DNA from: Methanobacteriota archaeon
GTDB lineage: Archaea > Halobacteriota > Methanomicrobia > Methanomicrobiales > Methanoculleaceae
Direction of reading: 5' to 3'
Length of the DNA: 64,000 bases
Assembly: GCA_016841955.1 (NCBI GenBank)
Contig: JAENYE010000003.1
Span: forward strand, 1 to 64,000
Position numbers and translations under genes: made by a program. Below are positions 28,445-38,224 of this stretch, in pieces (positions within the stretch are counted from its first letter, which is position 1; each line of letters opens with the position of its first letter). Under the pieces are notes generated by a model. That model was not told the origin of the DNA, did not search any database, and saw nothing but the letters and a program-made list of their open reading frames with translations.

Positions 28445-29778
28445 CCGAGCTGACCGAAGGCGACCTCTTCCGGGGCCTCATAGCGGTAGCCGCGCCGATC
28501 GTGGCCGGGAACGTGCTGCAGAGCGGCCTCGAGCTGGTCGACCTTTTCTTCGTCGGCCGGCTTGGAGCGGAGGCTATCGCCGGTGTCGCCATGAGCACCT
28601 CGATCGTCATGGTCCTCATGACCGTCATAATCGGTATCGTCACCGCAAATACCGCCTTCGTCTCGCGCCATTACGGGGCAAAGAACCTTGATATGGTGGC
28701 AAAGGGGGTCTCGCACACCCTGATCCTCGGGCTCGTATTCTCGTTGGTCCTCAGTGTCGCGGGCATCCTCTTTGCCGAGGACATGCTTCTCCTCCTCGGC
28801 GCCGAACCACCTGTGGCGCTGCTCGGGGCATCCTACCTGGCGGTCCTCTTTACCGGCAGCGTGACGCTGGTCGAGCTCTGGGTGATCAACTCTTCGTTCC
28901 AGAGCTGCGGCGATGCCACCACGCCGATGCTCCTCGTGGTTCTCGCGAACGTCCTCAACATCGTCCTTGACCCGCTCCTGATCTTCGGCTACGGGGCGGT
29001 CCCCGCCTGCGGCGTTGCCGGGGCGGCATACGCCACCATCATATCCCGGAGCGTGGCATTCACCATAGCGTTTGCCCTGCTCCTCTCGGGAAGGACGCCG
29101 ATCCCCTTCTCGTTCCGGACGAAGTTTGAGTTCCCGCTCGCCTGGAGGCTGATCAGGGTCGCCGTTCCGAACTCCGTCCAGTCCGGGCTCCGGAGCGTGA
29201 CGTTCCTTGCGATGATGGCGATCGTGGCGGTCTTCGGCACGGCAGCCCTCTCCGCCTACGGCATCGTGGGCAGGCTCGAGCTCGTCGCGCTCATGCCGGG
29301 GTTCGGGGTCGCGACCGCCACCGCCGTGATCGTCGGCCAGAACCTCGGCGCCAAAAAGCCCGATCGGGCGGAGGAGGGCGTCCGGCTCTCCGCGCTCATG
29401 AACGGGGGGTTCATGGCGCTCGTCGGTGCGGTCTTCTACTTCGCCGCGCCCGCGATCGTCGAGGTCTTCGACCCGAGCGGCGCGAGCACGGAGATCGGCG
29501 TCTCGTACATGCAGACGGTCGCGCCGTTCTACATCTTCATCGCCGTCGCGATCATCCTCGCGTTCGCACTCAACGGGGCGGGAGACACGAAGAAGCCTAT
29601 GTACGCCACGCTCATCTCCATGATCCTCTTCCAGGTACCGCTCGCGTGCATCCTCCCTGAATTCCTCGGGATCGGGATTGCCGGGGTCTGGATTGCGGTG
29701 GTCTCTGGGGCCATCCTGCAGACGGGTATACTCTTCTCGATGTACCGGCACGGGGGCTGGAAGACGACCGCGATATGA
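28441..29778 (+). CDS. MATE-family multidrug/sodium antiporter
   Basis: 445 residues with twelve hydrophobic segments. LIAVAAPIVAGNVLQSGLELVDLFFVGRLG is the classic MATE N-terminus, and the second half repeats the layout (RVAVPNSVQSGLRS). MATE proteins export organic cations or other small molecules using sodium or proton gradients. The substrate cannot be predicted. Confidence 0.9.
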   Translation: MTELTEGDLFRGLIAVAAPIVAGNVLQSGLELVDLFFVGRLGAEAIAGVAMSTSIVMVLMTVIIGIVTANTAFVSRHYGAKNLDMVAKGVSHTLILGLVFSLVLSVAGILFAEDMLLLLGAEPPVALLGASYLAVLFTGSVTLVELWVINSSFQSCGDATTPMLLVVLANVLNIVLDPLLIFGYGAVPACGVAGAAYATIISRSVAFTIAFALLLSGRTPIPFSFRTKFEFPLAWRLIRVAVPNSVQSGLRSVTFLAMMAIVAVFGTAALSAYGIVGRLELVALMPGFGVATATAVIVGQNLGAKKPDRAEEGVRLSALMNGGFMALVGAVFYFAAPAIVEVFDPSGASTEIGVSYMQTVAPFYIFIAVAIILAFALNGAGDTKKPMYATLISMILFQVPLACILPEFLGIGIAGVWIAVVSGAILQTGILFSMYRHGGWKTTAI

Positions 29779-29840
29779 GGGGGGCGGGGATTGTCTCTCC
29801 TTTGCTTTTCGTTTGAAACCTTTTCACTCTCCATGCATCG

Positions 29841-30103
29841 TTCACGCGAAGCCGCGAAGAGGAGCATTAACAACTAGAGGTTGTCCCCCTAAACACTGCT
29901 ACCGGGAGGGGGACACCCCCTCCCGGACCCTCCCCCGAGTGGCGATATCCAATGGAAAGCCGTTTCACCATCCCTTCTCAGAATATGGTTCAGACGGTAG
30001 AACCTCTGGATGAAAGTGCCCCAATCAGCGTGTACCAAAGGTTCAGAGATCATTTTGGGACGAACTCCTATGTAGACTTCGCGCCTTCGCGCCTTCGCGT
30101 GAG
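29841..30103. repeat. Inverted-repeat-bounded element, 263 bp
   Basis: The left end TTCACGCGAAGCCGCGAAG (29841-29859) is matched in inverted orientation at the right end 30077-30103 (CTTCGCG units, ending CTTCGCGTGAG). Inside lie a perfect GC-rich hairpin (29901-29925) and part of the tail seen at the start of the window. No transposase or gene is present in the interval 29779-30249. Its nature as a mobile element is inference. Confidence 0.55.
29901..29946 (+). repeat. GC hairpin repeat, copy 2
   Basis: CCGGGAGGGGG/ACA/CCCCCTCCCGG forms an 11-bp perfect stem; the 46-base block matches the inverted copy at 33737-33782 with about five differences. Confidence 0.65.
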
Positions 30104-30249
30104 ATATTGCAGGAGACTGCCGCTAAAAGGGGTGTGAGCACCGCCAGATATTAACGCCCTAAGGGCGGGATAGCCGAAGGCCATTGAAGAGAGAGACCCC
30201 TCATCGAGAGACCGCCAGGTGGTCAAATGGCCATCTCCGGGAAAAATTA

Positions 30250-30570
30250 TCAGAGCGAGTCGAGGCTGATCCCGCTGAACTCGTCGGCGACCGTGTTGAC
30301 GTCTTTCACGCCGAACGCGGTCTGGACCGTGGCGAGTTCGATGTCGCGCGCCACGTCGCACATATAATCGATGATATCGACCGAGAGTTCCCGCCTCTGT
30401 TTGGACTTGCGGAGCTGGTCCACGAGGAACGTCATCCTCTCGGGAGACTCCATGCGGAGCTTGGCGAGGCTCATCACGCACATGTAGATCCGGGTCAGGT
30501 TCCTGTCCGTTCCGGTGATGGTGTCGAAGAAGTTCCGGAGGACCTGCGCCTGGTAGACCTCGCCACTCAT
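30250..30570 (-). CDS. Small conserved-looking soluble protein, function unknown
   Basis: 106 residues, all helical, no membrane segment, codon usage like neighbours. A TATA-like TTTTATGC at about 30590-30598 stands 20-28 bases before the ATG, with no Shine-Dalgarno, so the mRNA may be nearly leaderless. I do not recognise the family. It lies between the repeat element and the ychF-like gene. Confidence 0.62.
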   Translation of the reverse strand: MSGEVYQAQVLRNFFDTITGTDRNLTRIYMCVMSLAKLRMESPERMTFLVDQLRKSKQRRELSVDIIDYMCDVARDIELATVQTAFGVKDVNTVADEFSGISLDSL

Positions 30571-30690
30571 AATGATCGAATATTTCTCAATTCCGCATAA
30601 AAGCCTGCCGGTTTGTTTCCGCCTATGTGGGCCGCCGGTTCGCCTCCCGGGGCACGGAGGGGAGGGGGCCGGCCCCTGTGTGCCCGAGGC

Positions 30691-31860
30691 TCACTTCCGG
30701 ACGCTGACGATCTTGATTATGTCGCCGTTCTTCAATTCGTGGCTGTCCTTGACCCGCATCCCGGTCTTCGCATCGATGGCGTACAGGAACCCCTCGCCGA
30801 TATCGGTATGGACCTGGTAGGCAAGGTCGCGGGGGGTCGACCCGCGCTTCATGAGGAACGCATCGGGGAGCACCCGGCCCTTGCCGTCGGTGAGTTTGTG
30901 CTCGTCCTCGACCGGAAAGACGACGATCCGGTCGAGGAGGTTGTAGACCGCGGCATCCAGCGCCTGCTGGACACCGGTGCCGCCGAACGTCTGCATGAAC
31001 TCCGCCACCTTCTGCAGCCCGGCACGCTGCGCGGCGCTGAGGTTCGCCTCCGGGCTCTCGGTGAAACTCCGGTCGCCGGGGAGGTAGCGGACGAACTTCC
31101 CCTCCGCGGCCATCCGGAGCGCAAGCTCGCCTGCCGCGCTCGCAAAGATGACGTCGTGCTTCGCGAGCCGGTCAAGGCACTCTTTGGGCGCCTGGTCGGC
31201 CTTGTTCCCGACGATCAGCATCGGTTTGCTGATCGTCATCAGCTCCCGGCAGAACCGGATCAGGTCCTCCTCCCCGGCGGTCCGCAGTTCCACCCCGACC
31301 GCCTCGCCGGCATCGCGGACGTGCTCGAACGTTATGCCGAGACCGCCGAAGACCTCGGCGATCGCCTCCTGGAGAGAGAAGTCTCTCCCCTGGGCCTGCC
31401 GCACGAGCTTCGCCCAGTTTCGCGAGAGGATGCCGTACATCCACATCGACATCTCGTACTGGAGGAACTCGATATCCTTCACCGGGTCGCGCGAGCCGAT
31501 ATCGACCGGGTTCCCTTCGGCGTCCGTCGCCCCGCTGGCATCGACGATCTGGAGGATCGCGTCCGCCTGCCGGAGATTGTCGAGGAACTGGTTCCCGAGC
31601 CCCCGCCCCATGTGCGCCTCGGGGACGAGGCCCGCCACGTCGATCAGCCCGACCGGGACAAACCTGACCCCGTCCCGGCAGTTCTCGCACGGGACGTGCA
31701 TCTCCTGGCAGGGGCAGGTTGTCCGGACATACGCGACGCCGTGGTTGGCGTCGATGGTCGTGAACGGGTAATTGGCGATCTCTGCCTGGGCCAGGGTCGC
31801 CGCCCTGAAAAATGTCGATTTCCCACAGTTGGGTTTTCCTGCAATGGCCAGTGTGATCAT
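30691..31860 (-). CDS. YchF/Obg-related GTP-binding protein with TGS domain
   Basis: 389 residues. P-loop IAGKPNCGKSTFF (6-18), switch region TTIDANHG, G3 in DVAGLVPEAHMGRGLGNQFLDNL, G4 NKAD, and a C-terminal TGS-like domain. An insert with CPCQEMHVPCENC carries four cysteines between switch I and G3, a feature of archaeal members. Probably a ribosome-associated NTPase. Start ATG 31860 has AGGAG 6 bases upstream; TTG 31866 is not needed. Confidence 0.88.
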   Translation of the reverse strand: MITLAIAGKPNCGKSTFFRAATLAQAEIANYPFTTIDANHGVAYVRTTCPCQEMHVPCENCRDGVRFVPVGLIDVAGLVPEAHMGRGLGNQFLDNLRQADAILQIVDASGATDAEGNPVDIGSRDPVKDIEFLQYEMSMWMYGILSRNWAKLVRQAQGRDFSLQEAIAEVFGGLGITFEHVRDAGEAVGVELRTAGEEDLIRFCRELMTISKPMLIVGNKADQAPKECLDRLAKHDVIFASAAGELALRMAAEGKFVRYLPGDRSFTESPEANLSAAQRAGLQKVAEFMQTFGGTGVQQALDAAVYNLLDRIVVFPVEDEHKLTDGKGRVLPDAFLMKRGSTPRDLAYQVHTDIGEGFLYAIDAKTGMRVKDSHELKNGDIIKIVSVRK

Positions 31861-32081
31861 GAGCAACTCCTATACCGCACCGTTCGGTTGAGAGTAGTGT
31901 TGGGTCATACACCATTTATCACCTTCTTTCTCCGGTAGTGCGGCCCGGGCTGTGCCGTTGTGCCTGCTGCCGCCGGTACGCCGGGCTCGCGGTCACGATC
32001 CTGCGCTCCATCCCGTCTCCCCGGAAATCCCCCTGCCGCCGGAACGGGGGATTCAATTAGGAGCAAAGACAACATGACTGC

Positions 32082-32672
32082 ATGGGCTTCGTAACCCGGA
32101 ATACCTATTATTTCGATGCCCCGGGCGCAGGGAACACTTCCGACGCCGCCCGGTTCGCCGTCGAGCGGGCGCGGGAACTCGGCGTCAAAAAGATCGTAGT
32201 CGCGAGCACCAGCGGCCGGACGGCACTTGCCTTCCGGGACGCCATGTTGGGGACGGACCTTGAATTGATCGTCGTTACCCACGCGGTCGGTTTCTCAAGA
32301 CCCGGCGAGTGGGAGTTCGCAGAGGAGGCGGCCGAGACCCTCCGGGCAGAGGGTGCAAAGATAGTCACCGGGACGCACGCGCTCTCCGGGCTCGAGCGCG
32401 CGATCTCCCGCTCGCCGAAACTCGGCGGGAGTTCCCGCACGGAAGCGATCGCCGAGGCGTTGCGGCGCACCGTCGCGGTCGGCCTGAAGGTCGCGGTGGA
32501 ATGCGTCCTCATCGCGGCGGACCAGGGTGCGGTCGGCGTCGACGAGGAGGTGATCGCGGTGGGGGGTACCGCAACCGGTGCCGATACCGTCTGTGTCATC
32601 CGTCCGGCGCATACCGCGGCGTTCTTCGACCTGCAGGTGCGCGAGATCGTCGCCATGCCGAGGAACCGGTGA
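32082..32672 (+). CDS. Pyruvate kinase C-terminal-like domain protein
   Basis: 196 residues corresponding to the alpha/beta C-terminal domain of pyruvate kinase as a free-standing protein: TSDAARFAVERARELGVKKIVVASTSGRTAL, GTHALSGLERAISRSPKLGG, ECVLIAADQGAV. Such single-domain proteins are frequent in methanogens and of unknown role; the catalytic TIM barrel is absent. A six-codon frame (MTAWAS) starts at 32074, just before the start. Only two bases separate it from the next gene. Confidence 0.78.
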   Translation: MGFVTRNTYYFDAPGAGNTSDAARFAVERARELGVKKIVVASTSGRTALAFRDAMLGTDLELIVVTHAVGFSRPGEWEFAEEAAETLRAEGAKIVTGTHALSGLERAISRSPKLGGSSRTEAIAEALRRTVAVGLKVAVECVLIAADQGAVGVDEEVIAVGGTATGADTVCVIRPAHTAAFFDLQVREIVAMPRNR

Positions 32673-32674
32673 GC

Positions 32675-33502
32675 ATGACGCTCGAATCGGTCGCCAGTGC
32701 CGCCGCACTCCTCCGGCAGCACCCCGTCCTCTGGTCGGTCGGCCTCGTCATGGGCGCTCTCGCAGTCCTCGATCTCATCATCCCCGTATACGGCGGGGCC
32801 TTCTACGCAGAGTCCCTGGTACTCCTGCACGCCCTCGTGATACCGTTCCTGGCCGGCGGCGTCTACGGCACAATCAGGGCGGAGACGTTCTCCGCCGGGG
32901 AGTTCGTGCAATCGGGCAAGACCTACTACTTCCGGATACTCCTGCCCGCGCTGGTCATCTTCTTCGGGGTTGTCCTGACGGTCTTTTTGCTCGCGATCCC
33001 GGTCGCGCTCCTGGGCGCCGATGCCGCCGCAAACATGGCCCCGCTCCTCTTCGGGGTGCTCATCTCGATCGCCTTCTTCACGTTCTTCTACGATACCGCG
33101 GCGGTCTTTGAAGAGACGAACGTCTTTGAGTCGATCCGGCGGAGTATCGAGTTCGTCATGAACAACCTCGGCGCCGTCCTCGTCTTCTACCTGGTAAACA
33201 TCGTCGTTCTCGCGGTGCTCGGGTTCGCGGCCCTCTTTGCCTGGTCCGCCCTGCTCGTGGACAAACTCGAGCCGGTCACCCGCATGAGCCCCACCGAACT
33301 CCAGACGGTGATGCCGGAGGATATCCTCGCCCTCATCGGGACCGAGGGGATATGGATCACCGCAGTCGTCTATGCGGTCGTGATCGTGCTCTTCTCGGCG
33401 TTCCTGTACGCCTACAAGGCGAGTTTCTTCCGAAACCACGCAGGCGCGCCGCAGATGCAGCAGGGCGAGTACGACGAGAAGGGCCGGTGGTATAAGTATT
33501 GA
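32675..33502 (+). CDS. Multi-spanning membrane protein, DUF7847-like
   Basis: 275 residues with six hydrophobic segments, including VIFFGVVLTVFLLAIPVALLG and VLVFYLVNIVVLAVLGFAALF. Helices containing VFESIRRSIEFV separate membrane pairs, as in the archaeal membrane family related to YesK/YciC-like proteins. Function unknown. It follows the pyruvate-kinase-like gene with two bases between and probably shares its transcript. Confidence 0.62.
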   Translation: MTLESVASAAALLRQHPVLWSVGLVMGALAVLDLIIPVYGGAFYAESLVLLHALVIPFLAGGVYGTIRAETFSAGEFVQSGKTYYFRILLPALVIFFGVVLTVFLLAIPVALLGADAAANMAPLLFGVLISIAFFTFFYDTAAVFEETNVFESIRRSIEFVMNNLGAVLVFYLVNIVVLAVLGFAALFAWSALLVDKLEPVTRMSPTELQTVMPEDILALIGTEGIWITAVVYAVVIVLFSAFLYAYKASFFRNHAGAPQMQQGEYDEKGRWYKY

Positions 33503-33736
33503 CAGGTGTCCGGCGGACACTACATTCCTTTTTTCGTGCCCTGTTCGAGTGATTAAGTTCTCCTGGAACACTGGTTATCTCACCACGGGCATAGATCCTA
33601 TTGAGTTCTGCAGTTCGCACCTTCGCCCTGGCGCAACTCGCACTTCTGGTGTTCGTATTCCGTTCCGTCCGGGGGTATTACTGTAGGAGAGCAGTGCGGG
33701 TTCCCCCGGCTCGCCCGTATACCGGACCGTGGGATT

Positions 33737-33782
33737 ATCGCCACGCGGGGGAGGGACCGGGAGGGGGACACCCCCTCCCGGT
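33737..33782 (-). repeat. GC hairpin repeat, copy 3 (inverted)
   Basis: Reverse complement of 29901-29946 with about five differences; perfect hairpin with ACA (TGT) loop. Confidence 0.65.
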
Positions 33783-33840
33783 TACAAGGTGACATTCTTA
33801 AACTTCCCCCTGCGAACCCACCCCGCCCGCGCTTCGCGCT

Positions 33841-33920
33841 CCTCCTCCGCACCTGCGGTGCTCATGCTCCGGCCCTATGGTCCATCGCAACTCGCACCTG
33901 CGATGCTCAAACTCCCGCCG
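33841..33920 (-). repeat. GAGCACC-type hairpin modules
   Basis: On the minus strand: GAGCATCGCAGGTGCGAG, TTGCGATGG, CCGGAGCATGAGCACC and GCAGGTGCGG. Matches the unit at 27478-27565 and the one at 42768-42808. Confidence 0.55.
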
Positions 33921-33943
33921 TTCGCTACGCTCCGGCAGTCGTT

Positions 33944-34050
33944 CCCCGCCCCTAGGGCGGGGGCAGTGCGTGGCGATATGCGACGTTCCGACAGGAACGG
34001 AGCACGAGCACCGGAGGTGCGTAGTCCGATGGTAATCCGTGCATGGGGTT
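33944..34050 (+). repeat. Start-of-window tail repeat with 47-base insertion
   Basis: 33944-33978 matches 81-115 (GGGCGGGGGCAGTGCGTGG) and 34026-34050 matches 117-141 (CCGATGGTAATCCGT). Between them, 33979-34025 is an extra 47 bases containing two hairpins (GTTCC/GGAAC and GCACC/GGTGC). Confidence 0.6.
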
Positions 34051-34252
34051 GAGCGACGTCTCAAAGGACGGTACTTTGCGAGAACTGAGTTCAAAATATA
34101 GAAGATGTAACGTTTTGGTCGTGCCTATGCCCGTCATGGCTTCATAGGTTTTTAGAGATATGGCATTCTGCTCCATGACCCCGCACGGAAACCTGCCAGT
34201 CGACCCGGCCGGTAATCTTCTCAAAAAAACCACAGCGAATCCCGTGCGCCCC

Positions 34253-35449
34253 TCACCCAAGCATATAGATCAGCATCCCCGAGACCCCGCCCGAGAACGT
34301 AGCGACCAGGTTCGTGCCGGAATTTCCGATCCTGCCGCTGTTCTCGAGCGTTGCGCCCACGAGGCTGTCGATGTTGGTGCCTATGAAACCGGCGGCGACC
34401 GTGACGACGACCATCCAGGGGTCGGCAACGCCCATGATCCAGGCGACGGCGGCGACGAGGACGGCGGCGACGATGGATGCCGCCTCACCCCGCAGGGTCA
34501 CCCCGCCGTTCGTCCCCCGGGGCACCGGCCTGAGCGTCGTGATCAGGTACGGCGTCTTCCCCGTGACCCCGATCTCGCTTGCGGCGGTATCGGCGGCGGC
34601 AGAGGCAACGCTCCCCATGAAGAGCACCACGAAGGCCGCCTGGCCGGTTATGCCATAGAGGATGGCGGCGCCGGTCGCCACCAGGCCGTTCGCAAAGACG
34701 TTGAAGTAGCCGCGCACGCCCCCGTGCTCCTGGGCGACCCCGATCTTCTCCTTCTCGGCGTAGCGGTACCGGGTAGCCCCGGCACCGATGATAAAGAAGG
34801 CGAGCATGATCAGGAACCACCGGACGTCCGCGAAGACGATGAGGATGATCCCGATCATGGCAGCCGAGAAGAGGCCGCTGATATCGGCCACCCGGAACCG
34901 GTAGGAGGCGTATCCGAACCCGAACGCTATCGCGGCCGCCGCGACGAGGATGGTCAGGTCGACCTCGAAGTTGAGCTCTTCGAAGAGGAACATGGTCATC
35001 GCGACACCGAGCGCTTCGATCATCAGGGCATCGTCCCTGCCGCGGAGAGCCGCCCGGAGCAGCACCGCGGCGACCACGCCCATCACGACGACGAGCGGCG
35101 CGGTATATCTGAGGTAGAGCATCACCGCAACTGAAATGCCGATGGCGGCAACCAGGTGGTAGAGATACGACGCGTGCTTCCCTCCGGTGAGGCGGAATGC
35201 CACTTCCCCGATCACGACGATGCCGAGCGTGCAGGTGAAGACGAACGTCGAGAGCCAGCCGAGCCCGTAGAGCAGGGCAAGTGCGATGATCGAGAGCGAC
35301 ACGTACCGGGTATCCCTGATGAGGAAGAGGACGAGCGAGAACGGAATGAGGAAGAGCGTGAGCAGCCATGCCGGCTGGAGCAGGGGGGCAAGGCCTATAA
35401 AGGCGAGGGTGAGGACCGATGCCAGAACCAACCCCTGCGGCTTTGTCAT
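34253..35449 (-). CDS. DUF92 membrane protein (phytyl-phosphate kinase VTE6-like)
   Basis: 398 residues, about eleven hydrophobic segments. The C-terminal half holds the DUF92 signature: GSVASAAADTAASEIG, RPVPRGTNGGVTLRGEAASI and GFIGTNIDSLVGATLE. Plant and cyanobacterial members phosphorylate phytyl phosphate; in archaea a role in isoprenoid-phosphate metabolism is plausible but unproven. The N-terminal membrane part (1-180) is longer than in bacterial DUF92 proteins. Confidence 0.85.
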   Translation of the reverse strand: MTKPQGLVLASVLTLAFIGLAPLLQPAWLLTLFLIPFSLVLFLIRDTRYVSLSIIALALLYGLGWLSTFVFTCTLGIVVIGEVAFRLTGGKHASYLYHLVAAIGISVAVMLYLRYTAPLVVVMGVVAAVLLRAALRGRDDALMIEALGVAMTMFLFEELNFEVDLTILVAAAAIAFGFGYASYRFRVADISGLFSAAMIGIILIVFADVRWFLIMLAFFIIGAGATRYRYAEKEKIGVAQEHGGVRGYFNVFANGLVATGAAILYGITGQAAFVVLFMGSVASAAADTAASEIGVTGKTPYLITTLRPVPRGTNGGVTLRGEAASIVAAVLVAAVAWIMGVADPWMVVVTVAAGFIGTNIDSLVGATLENSGRIGNSGTNLVATFSGGVSGMLIYMLG

Positions 35450-35593
35450 TCATATATAATGGGCAATGCAGGAAGAAAGCCTTTAGGGTTGGAACGCCCG
35501 TGTCCGCTGGTGAACGTCCCGGCAGATCCGCTGTTGGGCCTGCAGTATCGCGTCCTGCACGGGCTACCCAGATAGGGGAAAGCCCCGTCGAAC

Positions 35594-35602
35594 AATATAT
35601 TT
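35594..35602 (+). promoter_or_regulatory. TATA box of valS
   Basis: AATATATTT 31 bases before ATG 35633, giving a short leader; a purine-rich GAAGAGAGAG follows it. Confidence 0.5.
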
Positions 35603-35632
35603 CACTGGGAAGAGAGAGATTATACGCTGAAA

Positions 35633-38224
35633 ATGTCGCCGTCACATCAACTACCCAAAAACTACGATATCGAAGAAGTGGAGAGGCGCTGGCAGAGTAC
35701 CTGGCGGGATGAGGACAACTATTTCGACCCCGACTCGCAAAAGCCACGGTTCATCATCGACACGCCGCCGCCGTACCCCACCGGCAACTTCCATATCGGG
35801 AACGCCCTGAACTGGTGCTACATCGACTTCATCGCGCGGTACAAGCGTATGCGCGGTTACAACGTCATGTTCCCGCAGGGGTGGGACTGCCACGGCCTCC
35901 CCACCGAGGTGAAGGTCGAGGAGACTTACGGGATCACCAAAAACGATGTACCGAGGGAGGAGTTCCGGGAGATGTGCCGCGACCTTACGCTTTCGAACAT
36001 CGAGAGGATGCGGGCGACCATGCGGCGGCTCGGGTTCTCCACCGACTGGAGCCACGAGTACGTCACCATGCTCCCGGATTACTACAGAAAGACCCAGGCG
36101 TCGTTTCTGCAGATGCTCAAAGCCGGCGACATCTACCAGAGCGAGCATCCGGTGAACTTCTGCACCCGGTGCGAGACGGCCATCGCGTTTGCCGAGGTCA
36201 ACTACGCCCCCCGCACCACCAAACTCAACTATTTCGACTTCGACGGCATCGAGATCGCCACCACCCGGCCGGAACTGCTCGCGGCCTGCGTTGCGGTGGC
36301 GGTTCACCCCGATGACGAGCGGTATCGCGGCATGAAGGGGAAGAAACTCACGGTCCCCATCTTCGGGCACCAGGTGCCGGTCATCGAGGACGTCGTGGTC
36401 GACCCGGGTTTCGGCAGCGGTGCGGTGATGATCTGTACGTTCGGGGACAAGACGGACGTCTACTGGTGGAAGCAGCACGACCTGGACCTCCGGAAGGCGA
36501 TCGACCGGCAGGGCATGATGACCGCGACCGCGGCCCCTTACGCGGGGATGTCGTCGGAGGCCTGTAGGGAGGCGATCCTCCGCGATATGGAAGAAGCGGG
36601 GATCCTGAAGCGGCAGGAGGTACTCGAGCAGCGGGTGGGGACCTGCTGGCGGTGCAAGACCCCGATTGAGATCCTCTCGGAGCGGCAGTGGTTTGTCCGG
36701 GTCCACCAGGACGAGATCCTGGATGCGGCGCGGAGGGTTTCCTGGACGCCGGAGCACATGTTTACCCGGATGGAGAACTGGGCGAACTCCATGGAGTGGG
36801 ACTGGTGCATCTCCCGGCAGCGGATCTTCGCGACCCCGATCCCGGTCTGGTTCTGTACCGCCTGCGGCGAGACGGTCCTCCCGGCCGAGGAAGACCTCCC
36901 GATCGACCCGACCGTCGATAAGCCGAAAAATCCCTGTCCGCGGTGCGGCGGGTCGGACTTCACCGGCGAGACGGACGTGCTCGACACCTGGATGGACTCG
37001 TCGATATCGGTGCTCCAGGTCACCGGGTGGGACGGGACCGGCAAACCACCGTTCTTCCCGGCGCAGATCCGCCCCCAGGGCCACGACATCATACGGACGT
37101 GGGCGTTCTACACGATCCTCCGTGCGAACGCCCTGGTCGGCGGTCATCCCTGGGACGAGATCCTTGTTAACGGCATGGTGCTCGGGGAAGACGGGTTCAA
37201 GATGAGCAAGAGCCGCAACAACATCATCTCCCCCGAGGAGATCGTCGTGACCTACGGCGCGGACGCGCTACGGCAGTGGGGAGCGGGAGGCGCGGCGACC
37301 GGTTCGGATATCATGTTCAACTGGAACGACGTCGTCGCGGCGTCCCGGTTCCAGACCAAACTCTGGAACATCTTCCGGTTCGTCATGGGGCACCTGGACT
37401 CCGGAACGGAGAGTCCGGCACCGGTGACGGAACTCACCGACCGGTGGCTGCTCGTCCGGCTCTCCGAGACCGTCGCGGAGGTCACCGCCGCGATGGAAGG
37501 CTACCAGTTCGACCGGGCGCTCAGGGCGATCCGGGAGTTCGCCTGGAACACGCTCGCCGACGACTACATCGAGATCGCGAAGGGCCGCCTGTACGCGGAG
37601 GACAGCAGCAGGGCCAGCGCCTGCAGCGCACTTCGGACGACCGTGGACGTTCTCTGCCGCCTCCTCGCCCCGATCATCCCGCACTTTGCCGAGGAATGCT
37701 ACCACAACCTGACCGGGAGGAGTGTGCATGAAGAGGCCTGGCCGGACTTTGCGTATGCCGACGATCCGGCGCGGCGCCACGGCGACCTTCTCGTGAAGAC
37801 GGTCGCAGAACTCCGGCGCTACAAGCACGACCGGGGCATGGCGCTGAACGCGCCGCTCGGCCACGTGATGATCTACGCGCCTGAGCCGGTCGACGACGCC
37901 GGCGACGCCGGGCGTGCGCTCGCCGCCGATGCCCGGTGGAGCACCGGCACGCCCCGGCTCGAGGAGGTCACGAGCGGCGTGAATTTCAACATGGCGGTCA
38001 TCGGGCCAACGTTGCGCAAGCAGGCCCGCGGGTTCATGGAGGCCGTGCAGGCGCTCCCGCCGGAGCAGCTCAAAAACCCGCCCGCAACCGTCACGGTCGA
38101 CGGCGAGGAGATCCCGGTGCCGCCCGGCTCATTCACGCCGAAGGTCGCCTACCAGGTGGCGGGAGAAGAGGTGGACGTCCTCACGCTCGGGGACGTGGTC
38201 GTGACGATCGGACATTCGTCCTGA
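35633..38224 (+). CDS. valS: Valyl-tRNA synthetase
   Basis: 863 residues, class I synthetase. HIGH motif in [15 protein letters not shown]1 editing domain with [13 protein letters not shown], zinc-like cysteine pairs (CRCGGSD region and CWRCKTP), KMSKSRNN, and a C-terminal anticodon domain ([12 protein letters not shown]). Its last 44 bases overlap the end of the convergent tmk gene. Confidence 0.95.
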   Translation: MSPSHQLPKNYDIEEVERRWQSTWRDEDNYFDPDSQKPRFIIDTPPPYPTGNFHIGNALNWCYIDFIARYKRMRGYNVMFPQGWDCHGLPTEVKVEETYGITKNDVPREEFREMCRDLTLSNIERMRATMRRLGFSTDWSHEYVTMLPDYYRKTQASFLQMLKAGDIYQSEHPVNFCTRCETAIAFAEVNYAPRTTKLNYFDFDGIEIATTRPELLAACVAVAVHPDDERYRGMKGKKLTVPIFGHQVPVIEDVVVDPGFGSGAVMICTFGDKTDVYWWKQHDLDLRKAIDRQGMMTATAAPYAGMSSEACREAILRDMEEAGILKRQEVLEQRVGTCWRCKTPIEILSERQWFVRVHQDEILDAARRVSWTPEHMFTRMENWANSMEWDWCISRQRIFATPIPVWFCTACGETVLPAEEDLPIDPTVDKPKNPCPRCGGSDFTGETDVLDTWMDSSISVLQVTGWDGTGKPPFFPAQIRPQGHDIIRTWAFYTILRANALVGGHPWDEILVNGMVLGEDGFKMSKSRNNIISPEEIVVTYGADALRQWGAGGAATGSDIMFNWNDVVAASRFQTKLWNIFRFVMGHLDSGTESPAPVTELTDRWLLVRLSETVAEVTAAMEGYQFDRALRAIREFAWNTLADDYIEIAKGRLYAEDSSRASACSALRTTVDVLCRLLAPIIPHFAEECYHNLTGRSVHEEAWPDFAYADDPARRHGDLLVKTVAELRRYKHDRGMALNAPLGHVMIYAPEPVDDAGDAGRALAADARWSTGTPRLEEVTSGVNFNMAVIGPTLRKQARGFMEAVQALPPEQLKNPPATVTVDGEEIPVPPGSFTPKVAYQVAGEEVDVLTLGDVVVTIGHSS

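Larger units (their letters stand above)
33503..34252. other. 750-bp gene-free region of mixed hairpin repeats
   Basis: Contains an inverted copy of the GC hairpin repeat (33737-33782), minus-strand GAGCACC hairpin modules (33841-33920), and a copy of the start-of-window tail (33944-34050). ORFs across it have the composition of the repeats. I see no gene. Confidence 0.6.

Noticed and set aside
27478-34050. CRISPR array among the repeats
   Set aside because: Repeats are hairpin modules of varying length and spacing, with no constant direct repeats, unique spacers or cas genes.
34160-35134. Long plus-strand open frame opposite the DUF92 gene
   Set aside because: The product is extremely charged and low-complexity; the minus-strand frame encodes a clear membrane protein.
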